Of a DNA stretch of 64,000 nucleotides, positions 51,294 to 60,602 are shown piece by piece. Location: contig DDNP01000002.1 of assembly GCA_002341185.1 (NCBI GenBank), positions 62,001-126,000 on the forward strand. Reading direction: 5' to 3'. Source of the DNA: Candidatus Neomicrothrix sp. UBA2517. Its GTDB lineage: Bacteria > Actinomycetota > Acidimicrobiia > Acidimicrobiales > UBA8592. The position numbers were made by a program, and so were the translations under genes. How positions within the stretch are numbered: the first letter of the stretch is position 1; every line of letters starts with the position of its first letter. Under the pieces are notes generated by a model. It searched no databases, was not told the origin of the DNA, and saw only the letters and a list, made by a program, of their open reading frames with translations.

Positions 51294-54187
51294 TCTTGGA
51301 CCGCCGTTGATATATTGAGAGCGAAAATTTCTCGTAGTTGTTCAGTCCCCATATCTGTGAACCATTCATCTCCTGTTCCCACACTTTGTGCCGCTAATTC
51401 TTTTTTTTCTATTAGTAACTGATTGATTCTTTCTTCCAAAGTTCCTCTACAAACTAGTTTGTGGACAAAAACAGTTTTTTGTTGACCTATTCGCCATGCC
51501 CGATCTGTAGCTTGATCTTCAACAGCCGGATTCCACCATCTATCAAAGTGAATGACTCTATTTGCAGACGTAAGATTCAAACCTGTGCCACCTGCTTTTA
51601 GTGAGATTAGAAGGGCGGGAGGTCCAGATTCATTTTGAAATTGATCAATCATCTTTTGGCGTTTATTTCTTGTCACTCCACCGTGTAAGAAATCGGGTTG
51701 TTCTCCTATGGTTTTAGCTAAGTGACCTGATAGCAGGTCACCCATGACGCGGTACTGAGTAAATACGAGCACTCTTTGGCCAGCTTCATTTATCTCTTCC
51801 AGCAACTCCTCAAGTCGTGAAACCTTTCCTGAGCGTTCGCCAAGATCACTGCCATCTGACAAGAAATGCGCTGGATGATTGCAAATTTGTTTAAGTTTTG
51901 TCAATGTTGCAAGAATCAAACCTCGCCTTTTCATTCCCTCTGCTGTATCTGCATCTTTTAAGAAATCATTTAGAACGGCCTGATAAAGTGCGGCTTGTTC
52001 GTGTGTAAGGTGTGACCAAACAACTTGCTCAATTTTGTCGGGTAGATCAGGGACTAGAGATTTATCATCCTTGGTTCTTCTTAATATGAACGGATCAGTT
52101 AATTTTCGCATTCCGTTCAAAGCGTTCTGGTCTTTTCTCTGTTCAATAGGAGTCGCAAACTTCTCTTTAAACCAACTTATTCCCCCTAACATTCCGGGGT
52201 TTATTGCATCTAATATTGACCAAAGCTCGGAAAGTCTATTTTCTACTGGGGTACCTGTAAGCCCTATCTTCTGTTCTGCTACTAATTGACGTATCGCAAT
52301 CGCAGCATTGGTTTGATGATTTTTTATGAACTGTGCTTCATCGCAAATGACAAGATCCCAATTTACCTCTGAAAGTGTTTCTATATCTCTAGTAATAGTG
52401 CCATACGTGCTTATCACAATGTCAATAGAGTCAAGGTGCTGTATCAATTCATCGCCAATAGGTCGTTTAGCTCCATGGAGAATAAGGATATTTAAATTTG
52501 GTGTGAAGTATTTGGCCTCTTGTTCCCAGTTATGAACGACTGATAGTGGGCAAATAACTAGATTTGGTTTATTTAAATTTCTTAATTGAATGTGGGCTAA
52601 TGCGGTTGGTGTTTTACCTAAACCCATATCGTCTGCAAGGCACCCACCGAGCCCTAAACGGCCCAGGAACTGTAACCAACTAAGTGCTCTTTTTTGATAC
52701 GGTCTTAAAGCACCATTAAATTCAGGGGATTCGTTTTCCTCCGTTAAGTCGGCATCTGGCAAGCCTTCGATTAATTTCATCAGCCAATCATCTGCTGATT
52801 GTGTTGTCGGGGCGAAAAGAGCTGCTTCAAATTCCGTGTCATTTTCTTCTGCGCCTAGCTCAGCCGTAATTCGGAGAAGATCTGTTGGAGATACGAAAAA
52901 ATCACTTTTTCTTCTCTTCTCTAATTCACGTAATGCAACTTCGGCTTGTTGATTGTCTATGTGTACCCACTCCCCTTTTATTTGAACAAGGTTAGTTTTA
53001 GAGTTTGCTAATTGCAGTAATTCTTCTTCGGTAAGAGCTTCATCCCCAAGCGCTAACTCCCAGTCAACATCAATCATTGCTTTGCCAAGATTCGCTGAAA
53101 TACCACCACTTTCGCTCGTATTAGCTCTTGCGGCTAGTTTAATCTTTTGCTTTATTAACCCTTTCGGAACAAGAACTGGGATCTGTAAGATATCGCAAAT
53201 GTGTATTCCATCTAAGAGCAGTAGAGATAGATCATTAATAGACAATGATGCCTCATCGTTGCATGCTTCTGCTCCGACGTGGTCTAGACCTGGAACGCTG
53301 GAACTTATTAGCTCAATCATGTCTTCCATGAAGTTACGTAAAGATTCAGAAGCTTCTTTGATCCTAAATTCCTCCAGAGTTCTTTGATCAACTAATAGTT
53401 CTTTCCAAGTAACAACATTGTCAGGAGATGAATTTTTGAACGCCTCAAAGATTATCCGCCATGATTGACCTTTGCTATCTGGTGATAGTCTCAATTGGCA
53501 CGAAAGGTCCAATCCAGTTTCTGCATGCAATTTTCCGTATCGTAAGCTTGAAGATAGGTCGAGGAGCGCGTTATCAAGATTGACCATATCTGTAGTGAAG
53601 TAGCCTGATATATCTCCAGATGTATCCGAGAGAGCTGAACACGTATTTCTTAGAGCCTTTATATGAGTATTGCGTTTCTGAGATAAATATGGTTTCCAAC
53701 TTGAGTATTGTAAAGAATGTCGACACACAGCATCAGCTAATTCATTCTGAAAAGCTCTGAGCTGTTCTTCGTTCTTGAATCCAACTACTTCTGGCATTGA
53801 TTTAAACAACACCTCTCTTTGCTCTTTAAGCTGACTTTGATTCAATAAAGCCCATTTCGCCCTCCACCTAAGACCATCGTGCTCCAGCATCGGGAATATC
53901 GAATCACTAGCTATTGCTTCAACTATTTCTAATAGGAGTTGATGCATCCACTGTAACGAAGGAGTCCACCTCTGATTTGGATGTTTCTTCAATAGGAGAT
54001 GGTAAATATCGGTTGGGTTTACCTCTAGCCCTGTAATTACCTGTTGTCTGTGAATAGGAGTATCAATTGTGAATGTGTTCGTGGTGGATTCACGTGTAGC
54101 CCAACGATTACCGAGAAAAGTTCCCGCAAGACGACGAAGTTCTATTCCCTTCAAAAAGTCATTATTTTTCCATCCCCAGAAGAACAA
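51290..54187 (-). CDS. SNF2-family ATP-dependent helicase
   Basis: 965 residues from TTG at 54187, though the true start is probably upstream (see finding). N-terminal SNF2-assoc half (about 1-490), then the ATPase: Walker A LADDMGLGKTPTALAHI (about 535), DEAQ in LVICDEAQFIKN, LTGTPVENRLSELWSI, and RecA-2 motifs FLHGGVTRNKRQKMIDQFQ, LISLKAGGTGLNLTSAN, HFDRWWNPAVEDQATDRAWRIGQ. DNA translocase without nuclease domain. The SWIM gene follows it by a 4-base overlap. Directly upstream, in the same reading frame, is lysC. Confidence 0.95.
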   Translation of the reverse strand: MFFWGWKNNDFLKGIELRRLAGTFLGNRWATRESTTNTFTIDTPIHRQQVITGLEVNPTDIYHLLLKKHPNQRWTPSLQWMHQLLLEIVEAIASDSIFPMLEHDGLRWRAKWALLNQSQLKEQREVLFKSMPEVVGFKNEEQLRAFQNELADAVCRHSLQYSSWKPYLSQKRNTHIKALRNTCSALSDTSGDISGYFTTDMVNLDNALLDLSSSLRYGKLHAETGLDLSCQLRLSPDSKGQSWRIIFEAFKNSSPDNVVTWKELLVDQRTLEEFRIKEASESLRNFMEDMIELISSSVPGLDHVGAEACNDEASLSINDLSLLLLDGIHICDILQIPVLVPKGLIKQKIKLAARANTSESGGISANLGKAMIDVDWELALGDEALTEEELLQLANSKTNLVQIKGEWVHIDNQQAEVALRELEKRRKSDFFVSPTDLLRITAELGAEENDTEFEAALFAPTTQSADDWLMKLIEGLPDADLTEENESPEFNGALRPYQKRALSWLQFLGRLGLGGCLADDMGLGKTPTALAHIQLRNLNKPNLVICPLSVVHNWEQEAKYFTPNLNILILHGAKRPIGDELIQHLDSIDIVISTYGTITRDIETLSEVNWDLVICDEAQFIKNHQTNAAIAIRQLVAEQKIGLTGTPVENRLSELWSILDAINPGMLGGISWFKEKFATPIEQRKDQNALNGMRKLTDPFILRRTKDDKSLVPDLPDKIEQVVWSHLTHEQAALYQAVLNDFLKDADTAEGMKRRGLILATLTKLKQICNHPAHFLSDGSDLGERSGKVSRLEELLEEINEAGQRVLVFTQYRVMGDLLSGHLAKTIGEQPDFLHGGVTRNKRQKMIDQFQNESGPPALLISLKAGGTGLNLTSANRVIHFDRWWNPAVEDQATDRAWRIGQQKTVFVHKLVCRGTLEERINQLLIEKKELAAQSVGTGDEWFTDMGTEQLREIFALNISTAVQE

Positions 54188-54247
54188 TCCTTCGGGGGTG
54201 TTTGAAATGTGAAGAGTAGATGAGGATTTGTTCCAGTCGATTACAAC

Positions 54248-55465
54248 TCACCCTTTATGCAACTCAAACGCTTGATGCAGAACATTCGTAGCCTTTTCAA
54301 TGTCAGCCTTACTAACAACACAAGATACCCGTATTGCAGACGTGGAAATCATTTGAATATTTATGCTTTCATTTGAAAGAGTTTCAAAGATAGTGGCTGC
54401 AACTCCAGGATTACTTGCCATTCCAGCTCCTACAACAGAAACACGGCCCACCGTGTCATCAGTACTGACTTCACCTGCTCCTATTTCTGCAGCTACAGTC
54501 ATCATTATTTCCTTACCTATTTCCATTTGTTCAGTAGGTAGAGTGAACGAAATATCTGTAACTCCTTCTTCAGATGTGTTTTGGACAATCATGTCAACAT
54601 TGACATCGCTATCAGCTAATGGCCTGAAGATAGCTGCAGCGATACCGGGATTATCTGGAACACCCGAGATGGTTACCTTAGATTGAGATGTATCAGGTAC
54701 GACCGCTGAAATTATAGGTTTTTCCATTATATTTTCCTCCTTAGTGACCCAAGTTCCTGGCTCCCAGGTAAATGCTGAACGGACATGTAATTTCACTCCA
54801 TATGATCGGGCGACTTCAACAGATCTCATAGCTGGTTTAGGGCAACCGACTGCTGTCATTTCAAGTAATTCGTCAAAACTAATAGATGGCATTTTTTTCG
54901 CTTGCTCACAAACTCTAGGATCTGTCGTAAAGACTCCGGACACATCAGTATACAGCTCACATGCATCAGCGTTAAGTGCATGAGCTAACGCAACAGCAGT
55001 TGTATCTGAGCCACCCCGTCCAAGAAATGTCACATTATTATCGTCAGAAACGCCTTGAGATCCAGCAACAACAGCTACTCTTCCGGCATCAATAGCCTCC
55101 TGAACACGTTGAGGGTCAATTGTAAGTATTTTTGCGTTTTGGTGATTTGCGTCTGTCAAGAACCCCGCTTGACTTCCTGTGAATGAATCAGCGAGAACCC
55201 CCATGTCATGAAGAGCCATGCACATCAGCGCTATTGCTTTTCTTTCTCCAGTAGTGATGAGCATGTCCATCTCTCTTGCTGGTTGTATGCGTGAAACTTC
55301 CGAAGCAAGGCGAAGTAAATGATCAGTTTCTTTTCCCATAGCGCTGACAACAAGCACAACAGAGTGTCCATGTTCTTGCGTTCTCTTTACATGATCTGCG
55401 ACTTCCCTCATCCGATCAGCATCAGCCACGGAAGTGCCGCCAAATTTTTGGATGATTAAGCTCAC
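54248..55465 (-). CDS. lysC: Aspartate kinase
   Basis: First step of the aspartate family; 405 residues from GTG at 55465, which gives the normal start SLIIQKFGGTSVAD. Kinase domain with SAMGKETDHLL, ITTGERKAIALM and FLGRGGSDTTAVALAHAL; C-terminal two ACT domains (about 265-400) with VTISGVPDNPGIAAAIF and VSVVGAGMASNPGVAATIF, so feedback inhibition by lysine/threonine is expected. The stop lies in-frame with, and 60 bases before, the first likely SNF2 codon. asd is 4.7 kb downstream. Confidence 0.96.
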   Translation of the reverse strand: MSLIIQKFGGTSVADADRMREVADHVKRTQEHGHSVVLVVSAMGKETDHLLRLASEVSRIQPAREMDMLITTGERKAIALMCMALHDMGVLADSFTGSQAGFLTDANHQNAKILTIDPQRVQEAIDAGRVAVVAGSQGVSDDNNVTFLGRGGSDTTAVALAHALNADACELYTDVSGVFTTDPRVCEQAKKMPSISFDELLEMTAVGCPKPAMRSVEVARSYGVKLHVRSAFTWEPGTWVTKEENIMEKPIISAVVPDTSQSKVTISGVPDNPGIAAAIFRPLADSDVNVDMIVQNTSEEGVTDISFTLPTEQMEIGKEIMMTVAAEIGAGEVSTDDTVGRVSVVGAGMASNPGVAATIFETLSNESINIQMISTSAIRVSCVVSKADIEKATNVLHQAFELHKG

Positions 55466-55513
55466 GAGATTAAACGGTACTCGCAATGTTGTGATTTGGC
55501 GTGCTATTTAGCA

Positions 55514-55966
55514 TTACAAATTTTGTTCTCGGAATCTTTTAATTCGAGCTACCCCAAATACGTAAGAAGGAGATCGTTTTGCTTTCCCTATTCTAAAACG
55601 CTCGCAATGTATAACTGACCATCCGGCCTCCCAAACGCTACCAGTAATGTCGTATCTAGCTGACCCGCTATATCGATCTGGGACTTGTGTACGTTCGCAA
55701 AAATAAAGTTGTGAATCAGTATTTACAGAGTATTTGAGTTCGTGAAGAAATTGAGAAAGATTACTCTCAGATGCAAGATTTCCAATTGACAGGATGGAAT
55801 CATAAGTAGAATCATCCTTATCGTCTAGTCTCTCTGTTATTTTAGAAACTGCTTGAGGCAATTCAATCGGTAGATTCTCGACAGGTAGAAGAAGTAGACA
55901 ATTCCCATGGAGTTTGGAAATTGTGTTATTGACGGCTTCTTCGTACTTATGTATGCCTTGACTCAC
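55514..55966 (-). CDS. Hypothetical protein resembling a methyltransferase remnant
   Basis: 150 residues, soluble. The middle and end follow the second half of class I methyltransferases: ILSIGNLASESNLSQFLHELKYSV, QLYFCERTQ, GSVWEAGWSVIHCERFRIGKAKRSPSYVFGVARIKRF. The first half lacks the glycine-rich SAM motif I. It may be a degenerate or divergent methyltransferase-like protein. No clear partner: it is between lysC (49 bases downstream) and accE-like. I do not claim a function. Confidence 0.6.
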   Translation of the reverse strand: MSQGIHKYEEAVNNTISKLHGNCLLLLPVENLPIELPQAVSKITERLDDKDDSTYDSILSIGNLASESNLSQFLHELKYSVNTDSQLYFCERTQVPDRYSGSARYDITGSVWEAGWSVIHCERFRIGKAKRSPSYVFGVARIKRFREQNL

Positions 55967-56011
55967 GCTAGTACTTTAATGTGCAATTGATTATCAGGTT
56001 ATTTGGAGCTT

Positions 56012-56206
56012 CTAATTTTTCCATGAACGATGCACTGATCGAGGGTTTGATTTATCAGCCCACCAACGCCCACTAAATCGCCATTCATATGAAATAGATT
56101 GTTTCTCATCTTTCGGCCATAGTTGACTGAATGCTGTAAGAATCGCTTCTTTCTCGTCGTCGGTTGGTTCTGGCTTAATTCTTAAGTAGTTAGGTTCTTC
56201 AATCAT
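56012..56206 (-). CDS. Acyl-CoA carboxylase epsilon-like small subunit
   Basis: 64 residues. YLRIKPEPTDDEKEAILTAFSQLW and the end RFSGRWWADKSNPRSVHRSW follow the pattern of the small AccE/PccE subunits of actinobacterial acyl-CoA carboxylases (a helix, then Trp/Pro-rich tail). It starts 4 bases after the carboxyltransferase stop on the same strand, the usual accD-accE order. The subunit stabilises the AccA3-AccD complex. Sequence similarity is modest; the call leans on context. Confidence 0.65.
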   Translation of the reverse strand: MIEEPNYLRIKPEPTDDEKEAILTAFSQLWPKDEKQSISYEWRFSGRWWADKSNPRSVHRSWKN

Positions 56207-56210
56207 TGAT

Positions 56211-57767
56211 CTAGAGGGGTATTACGCCATGCTTTCTTTGAGGCAAATCTTCACGTTTTGACTTGAGAACAGAAAATCCAGCAATTATTTTTCTTCTAGT
56301 CTCTGATGGGTCAATGACGTCATCAATGTAACCACGTTCTGCTGCAATATATGGGTTTGCGAATCGTTCAGTATAGTCATCTACTAGAGCAGATTTCTTA
56401 GCTTCTGGATCAGCGGCAGATTGAAGCTCCCGTTTGTGTAGAATTTCAACTGCACCTTGTGGTCCCATCACAGCCAGTTCAGCTGTTGGCCAAGCAAATG
56501 AAAGATCAGATCCAACTGATTTCGAGTCCATAACGACATATGCGCCTCCATAGGCTTTTCTCGTAATAACTTGGATTCGGGGAATTGTTGCTTCGCAGTA
56601 GGCATATAAAAGTTTCGCTCCGTGTCGGATAATTCCCCCGTATTCCTGATCTACACCTGGAAGGAAACCCGGAACATCAACAAGTGTGAGTAAAGGGATG
56701 TTGAAGGCGTCGCATGTGCGAACAAATCGTGCGGCTTTTGATGATGATTCAATGTCTAATACTCCGGCAAGTACAAGCGGTTGATTCCCGACTATGCCAA
56801 TTACATTACCGTCAAGATGTGCGAATCCACAGACAATACTCTGGGCCCATGAGGGGAAATACTCCATGAATTCTCCGTCATCAACTACTGATGCGATTAC
56901 TTCTCGCATATCGTAAGGAAGGTTTGGGCTATCCGGCATCATATCTGCAAGCTCAGGACAGAGGCGTTCCGGATCGTCTGTAGGTTCAATACGTGGCGGT
57001 TCCTCCATATTATTGCTAGGAAGAAAAGTGAGAAGCGTTTTGACTGCGTCGAGTACCTCTTCTTCACTGTCGCTAACAAATGTCGCTACCCCTGACTTGC
57101 TGGCGTGACTAGTTGCACCACCTAATTCTTCTAACGTTACTTCTTCTCCGGTTACTGTTTTCACAACATCTGGCCCAGTAATGAACATGTGAGATTTTTC
57201 TCTGACCATAAAAATGAAATCTGTCATAGCTGGGCTGTAAACCGCTCCCCCTGCACATGGTCCCAAGACAACACTGATTTGAGGGATCACTCCAGATGAT
57301 TGGACATTTCTATGAAAAATTCCTCCATAACTATCTAAACTAACAACGCCTTCTTGGATGCGCGCTCCTGCACCGTCATTGAGTCCTATCATTGGTGCAC
57401 CTGTTGATAACGCTAGATCCATAACTTTGTGTATTTTTTCAGCAAAAACCTCGCCCAGTGCACCACCCATTACGGTGAAGTCTTGACTGAAGACGAATAC
57501 TTTACGCCCATCAACAGTCCCCCACCCTGTGACAACCCCATCAGTGTATGGTCGCGTTTCTAAACCAGCTTCGTGTGCTCGATGACGAGATAGCATATCT
57601 AATTCATGAAATGATCCTTCGTCTAATAAATAATCGATTCTTTCACGGGCAAGGAGTTTCCCCTTTTCGTGTTGACGCTCCACTGCGCGTTCAGGACCAG
57701 CTTGAAGCGCTTCAGATTTTCTCTTTTGGAGTTCTTCTATTTTGTCTTGCATTGAATATTCAACCAT
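56211..57767 (-). CDS. accD: Acyl-CoA (propionyl-CoA type) carboxylase beta subunit
   Basis: 518-residue carboxyltransferase. GKLLARERIDYLLDEGSFHELDML starts the fold; GLNDGAGARIQEGVVSLDSYGGIF binds biotin-carboxyl; SGVIPQISVVLGPCAGGAVYSPAMTDFIFMV and TLVDVPGFLPGVDQEYGGIIRHGAKLLYAYCEATIP are conserved. The C-terminal half has AYGGAYVVMDSKSVGSDLSFAWPTAELAVMGPQGAVEIL, typical of PccB/AccD5. The alpha subunit is not in view. Acetyl- versus propionyl-CoA preference is not settled. Divergent from the P450 gene. Confidence 0.95.
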   Translation of the reverse strand: MVEYSMQDKIEELQKRKSEALQAGPERAVERQHEKGKLLARERIDYLLDEGSFHELDMLSRHRAHEAGLETRPYTDGVVTGWGTVDGRKVFVFSQDFTVMGGALGEVFAEKIHKVMDLALSTGAPMIGLNDGAGARIQEGVVSLDSYGGIFHRNVQSSGVIPQISVVLGPCAGGAVYSPAMTDFIFMVREKSHMFITGPDVVKTVTGEEVTLEELGGATSHASKSGVATFVSDSEEEVLDAVKTLLTFLPSNNMEEPPRIEPTDDPERLCPELADMMPDSPNLPYDMREVIASVVDDGEFMEYFPSWAQSIVCGFAHLDGNVIGIVGNQPLVLAGVLDIESSSKAARFVRTCDAFNIPLLTLVDVPGFLPGVDQEYGGIIRHGAKLLYAYCEATIPRIQVITRKAYGGAYVVMDSKSVGSDLSFAWPTAELAVMGPQGAVEILHKRELQSAADPEAKKSALVDDYTERFANPYIAAERGYIDDVIDPSETRRKIIAGFSVLKSKREDLPQRKHGVIPL

Positions 57768-57920
57768 TGCTGTGTAAGCGTAATACGCGTATGGCTACAA
57801 ACCGATGACTCAGTCGCTAGTTCTTAAAAAAAATATGAATTTCCCCGTAATTTGGTTGAATAATACATGTTTTTTCTTACGAAATAGATCAAAAAATATT
57901 GTTGAAGTACTGTTTTTGCA

Positions 57921-59156
57921 ATGTCTATCAAAGCTATCACTTCAGAAATGCTTCATAGCAAGGAACATCTTGCAGACCCTTATCCCCTATGGGAGCGAAT
58001 GAGACATGACGAACCTGTTTTCTTTGATGAAATAACGAAGACCTGGATCTTGACACGTTACACAGACTGTGTGGAAGCCTTTTCAAATTATGAAGACTTC
58101 TCAAATCGATTGTACCGAGATACGTTGGGGGTCGTTTTTGGTCCAACAATGCTTGACAAAGATGGATCTGAGCATGTTATCCATAGGAAAATCGTTGCTC
58201 CTGAATTTGTAGGGAAACGCTTTGAACCTTATTGCGAGGCAATTGAGCGAAACGCATTAGAGCTTATTGAAAAATTTCCGAAAGGCCCGATAGTCGATCT
58301 TGTTGATGCATTCACAACGCGTCTGCCAGTTAACGTAATCGTTGACATGCTTGGAATGGACCAAAGCGACCATGACCGTTTCCATGAGTGGTATACGACG
58401 ATGATGGCTGGATTAGCTCGGTTCAGTTCCGAGAAGCAAAAACTAGGTGTTCTGGCCCATGAGCAATTAGCAGAATATGTTGGACCAATCATTGAAGCCC
58501 GAAAATCGTGCCCTATGGACGATCTTATTTCAAAAATTGTTCATGCTGAAGCTTCAGGCCAGAGTTTGACGTTGGCTGAAATCCAAGCGTTTATTTCTTT
58601 ATTGCTGGTGGCTGGTGGAGAAACAACTGATAAGGGAATAGCCAATATGTGGACCCAATTGTTATTACACCCAGATCAACTAAATGCTGTCCTCGAGGAC
58701 CATGAATTGTTTGATCACGCTTTCTCAGAGATGATGCGTCATTCCCCTCCCGTGTTAGGTCAATTGCGATACTCAGTTCAAGAGGTAACCTTCAGCGATG
58801 TTACTATTCCCCCCGATCAAGTGGTCTATATCCAATTAGCATCAGCTAACAATGATGAGTCGATTTTTCACGATCCAAGAGAATTTAATATCGCAAGAAA
58901 TGATTTACACATGAGTAAAGAACGGAAAAGCGGTCATCATGGCGGAGAGGGACGTTATGGTCATTTGGGTTTTGGTTTAGGAAAGCACTTTTGCCTGGGA
59001 TATGAGATGGCACGACTTGAAGCTATAATCGGTTCTTCACTCCTTAGCAATTTCATGAAAAACCCACGTTTAGCTTCTGAGGCCGATACAACATTTGTTA
59101 CTAAAAATGCGACACGATCTCCACTGGAAGTTCTCATTGAATACGAGCGCTCATAA
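57921..59156 (+). CDS. Cytochrome P450
   Basis: 411-residue soluble bacterial P450. I-helix with LLLVAGGETTDKGIANMWTQLL (acid/Thr pair), ExxR-like region around EMMRHSPPVLGQLRYS, and the heme-binding loop HLGFGLGKHFCLGYEMARLE (Cys about 358). It resembles actinobacterial CYP families acting on sterols, terpenes or fatty acids; substrate unknown. No ferredoxin gene nearby, but a flavin oxidoreductase follows by 28 bases. Start of the oxidative block at 58-64 kb. Confidence 0.96.
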   Translation: MSIKAITSEMLHSKEHLADPYPLWERMRHDEPVFFDEITKTWILTRYTDCVEAFSNYEDFSNRLYRDTLGVVFGPTMLDKDGSEHVIHRKIVAPEFVGKRFEPYCEAIERNALELIEKFPKGPIVDLVDAFTTRLPVNVIVDMLGMDQSDHDRFHEWYTTMMAGLARFSSEKQKLGVLAHEQLAEYVGPIIEARKSCPMDDLISKIVHAEASGQSLTLAEIQAFISLLLVAGGETTDKGIANMWTQLLLHPDQLNAVLEDHELFDHAFSEMMRHSPPVLGQLRYSVQEVTFSDVTIPPDQVVYIQLASANNDESIFHDPREFNIARNDLHMSKERKSGHHGGEGRYGHLGFGLGKHFCLGYEMARLEAIIGSSLLSNFMKNPRLASEADTTFVTKNATRSPLEVLIEYERS

Positions 59157-59183
59157 ACTATTAAAGAAGCGAGGAGCAGTTAA

Positions 59184-60602
59184 GTGAAATTCGCAGTTAT
59201 CGGAGCTGGAGTTACAGGTTTAGCGACTGCTCTTGAACTTTCAAAATCTGGCCACAACGTAACGATTATTGAACGTGACCAAACCCCGATGCCCAAGACA
59301 TGCGATGAGGCATTTGAATGGGATAGAAGAGGAGCTCCACAAGTAAGACATTCACACGCTCTTCTGGGTCGTTTACATAATATTCTTCGAGATAACCATC
59401 CTGAGGTATTAAAATCACTTCTTGATAGCGGAGTTACTGAAATTAATTTGATTGACCATATGCCAAAAACTCTAGACGATCGTCAGATATTAGATGAAGA
59501 CATTAACCTTCGGATGCTTGCGGCAAGGCGTACGACATTTGAATGGGTTTTGCGTAACACAGTTATGAAGAATACTAATGTGCAGCTTAGAACCGGTTTG
59601 GGTGTTACCGGTGTGAAGAAAAACGATTCAGTACTTCCAAAAGTCATCGGACTTCACTTTAGCGACGGGAAATATGAAGATTTTGATTGTGTCATAGCGG
59701 CTAATGGGCGTCGCTCTCAGGCTCCACAATGGCTAAGAGATGCTGGTATTAGAACACCTGATGAAGTTGTTGAAGATACTGGAATCATCTATTACTCGCG
59801 GTTTTATCGGTTGCCCGATGGAGTTGATCTTCCGGTTGGAGACCGTTTGGTAGCAGGTGATCTTGGGTATTTGAAATACGGTGTCTTTTGGGGAGATAAC
59901 GGAACGTTCTCGATAACATTTGCGACATCCGATACTGATAAAACATTTTGGGGAATTAGAGATGTGGATGTGTTTGAGAGCGTAGTTGATGCTATTCCTG
60001 CGGCTAAGGAATGGATTAGTCTTGCACCTGAACCGATAACAGAGGTTCACTCAATGGCTGGGCTATTGAATCGTAAACGATCTTTGAAGATAGAGGGAAA
60101 GGTTGTTGTTGACGGTTTCCATATGATCGGGGATGCACTCGTATGCACTAACCCTTTGTATGGTAGGGGCTGCTCTACTGGGTTTTGGCAAGCTCATCTC
60201 CTTGCTGATGCGATTCGTGATCATGGCTCAGACTCTGTAGCGCAATCTGAGAGTTTCTTGCATGCTGTTGAAGGTAACATTATTCCTTGGTACCAGGCAT
60301 CCGTTGACTCTGATAGGGGCAGTCGAGCCATAGCCGATGGAGTTGATGATGAGATGACGGTAATGAAACGATCAATCCTAAAGGAAGGTTTGATGCCGGC
60401 TACTCAAACTTCGTCGAAAGTATGGCGTGGTTTTATGAAGATGATGAATCTTTTGGCCGATCCTTCAATATTATCTGAGCCAGAAATTAGTGCGGAGATT
60501 ATGAAAGTTTGGGCTGATCGTGATCAAAGAAATCAAGAGGCGCCAATAGGGCCTTCTCGAGAAGGGATGATAGATCATCTGAAGCTCACCAATGTTTCTT
60601 AA
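59184..60602 (+). CDS. FAD-dependent monooxygenase-like oxidoreductase
   Basis: 472 residues. FAD-binding GAGVTGLATALELSKSGHNVTIIERD (GxGxxG), then RRGAPQVRHSHALLGRLHNIL and GDALVCTNPLYGRGCSTGFWQAHLLADAI with the second FAD motif. This layout matches PF01494-like/squalene epoxidase-like flavoproteins. No halogenase Trp motif was noted. GTG start after GAGGAG. It is in an operon with P450 and the TAP-like hydrolase: it overlaps the latter by 11 bases. Substrate unknown. Confidence 0.88.
   Translation: MKFAVIGAGVTGLATALELSKSGHNVTIIERDQTPMPKTCDEAFEWDRRGAPQVRHSHALLGRLHNILRDNHPEVLKSLLDSGVTEINLIDHMPKTLDDRQILDEDINLRMLAARRTTFEWVLRNTVMKNTNVQLRTGLGVTGVKKNDSVLPKVIGLHFSDGKYEDFDCVIAANGRRSQAPQWLRDAGIRTPDEVVEDTGIIYYSRFYRLPDGVDLPVGDRLVAGDLGYLKYGVFWGDNGTFSITFATSDTDKTFWGIRDVDVFESVVDAIPAAKEWISLAPEPITEVHSMAGLLNRKRSLKIEGKVVVDGFHMIGDALVCTNPLYGRGCSTGFWQAHLLADAIRDHGSDSVAQSESFLHAVEGNIIPWYQASVDSDRGSRAIADGVDDEMTVMKRSILKEGLMPATQTSSKVWRGFMKMMNLLADPSILSEPEISAEIMKVWADRDQRNQEAPIGPSREGMIDHLKLTNVS

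Noticed and set aside
54188..54250. TGA between lysC and SNF2 as a selenocysteine codon giving a fusion
   Set aside because: lysC already ends normally after its ACT domains, no SECIS-like hairpin was recognised after the TGA, and a kinase-helicase fusion has no logic.
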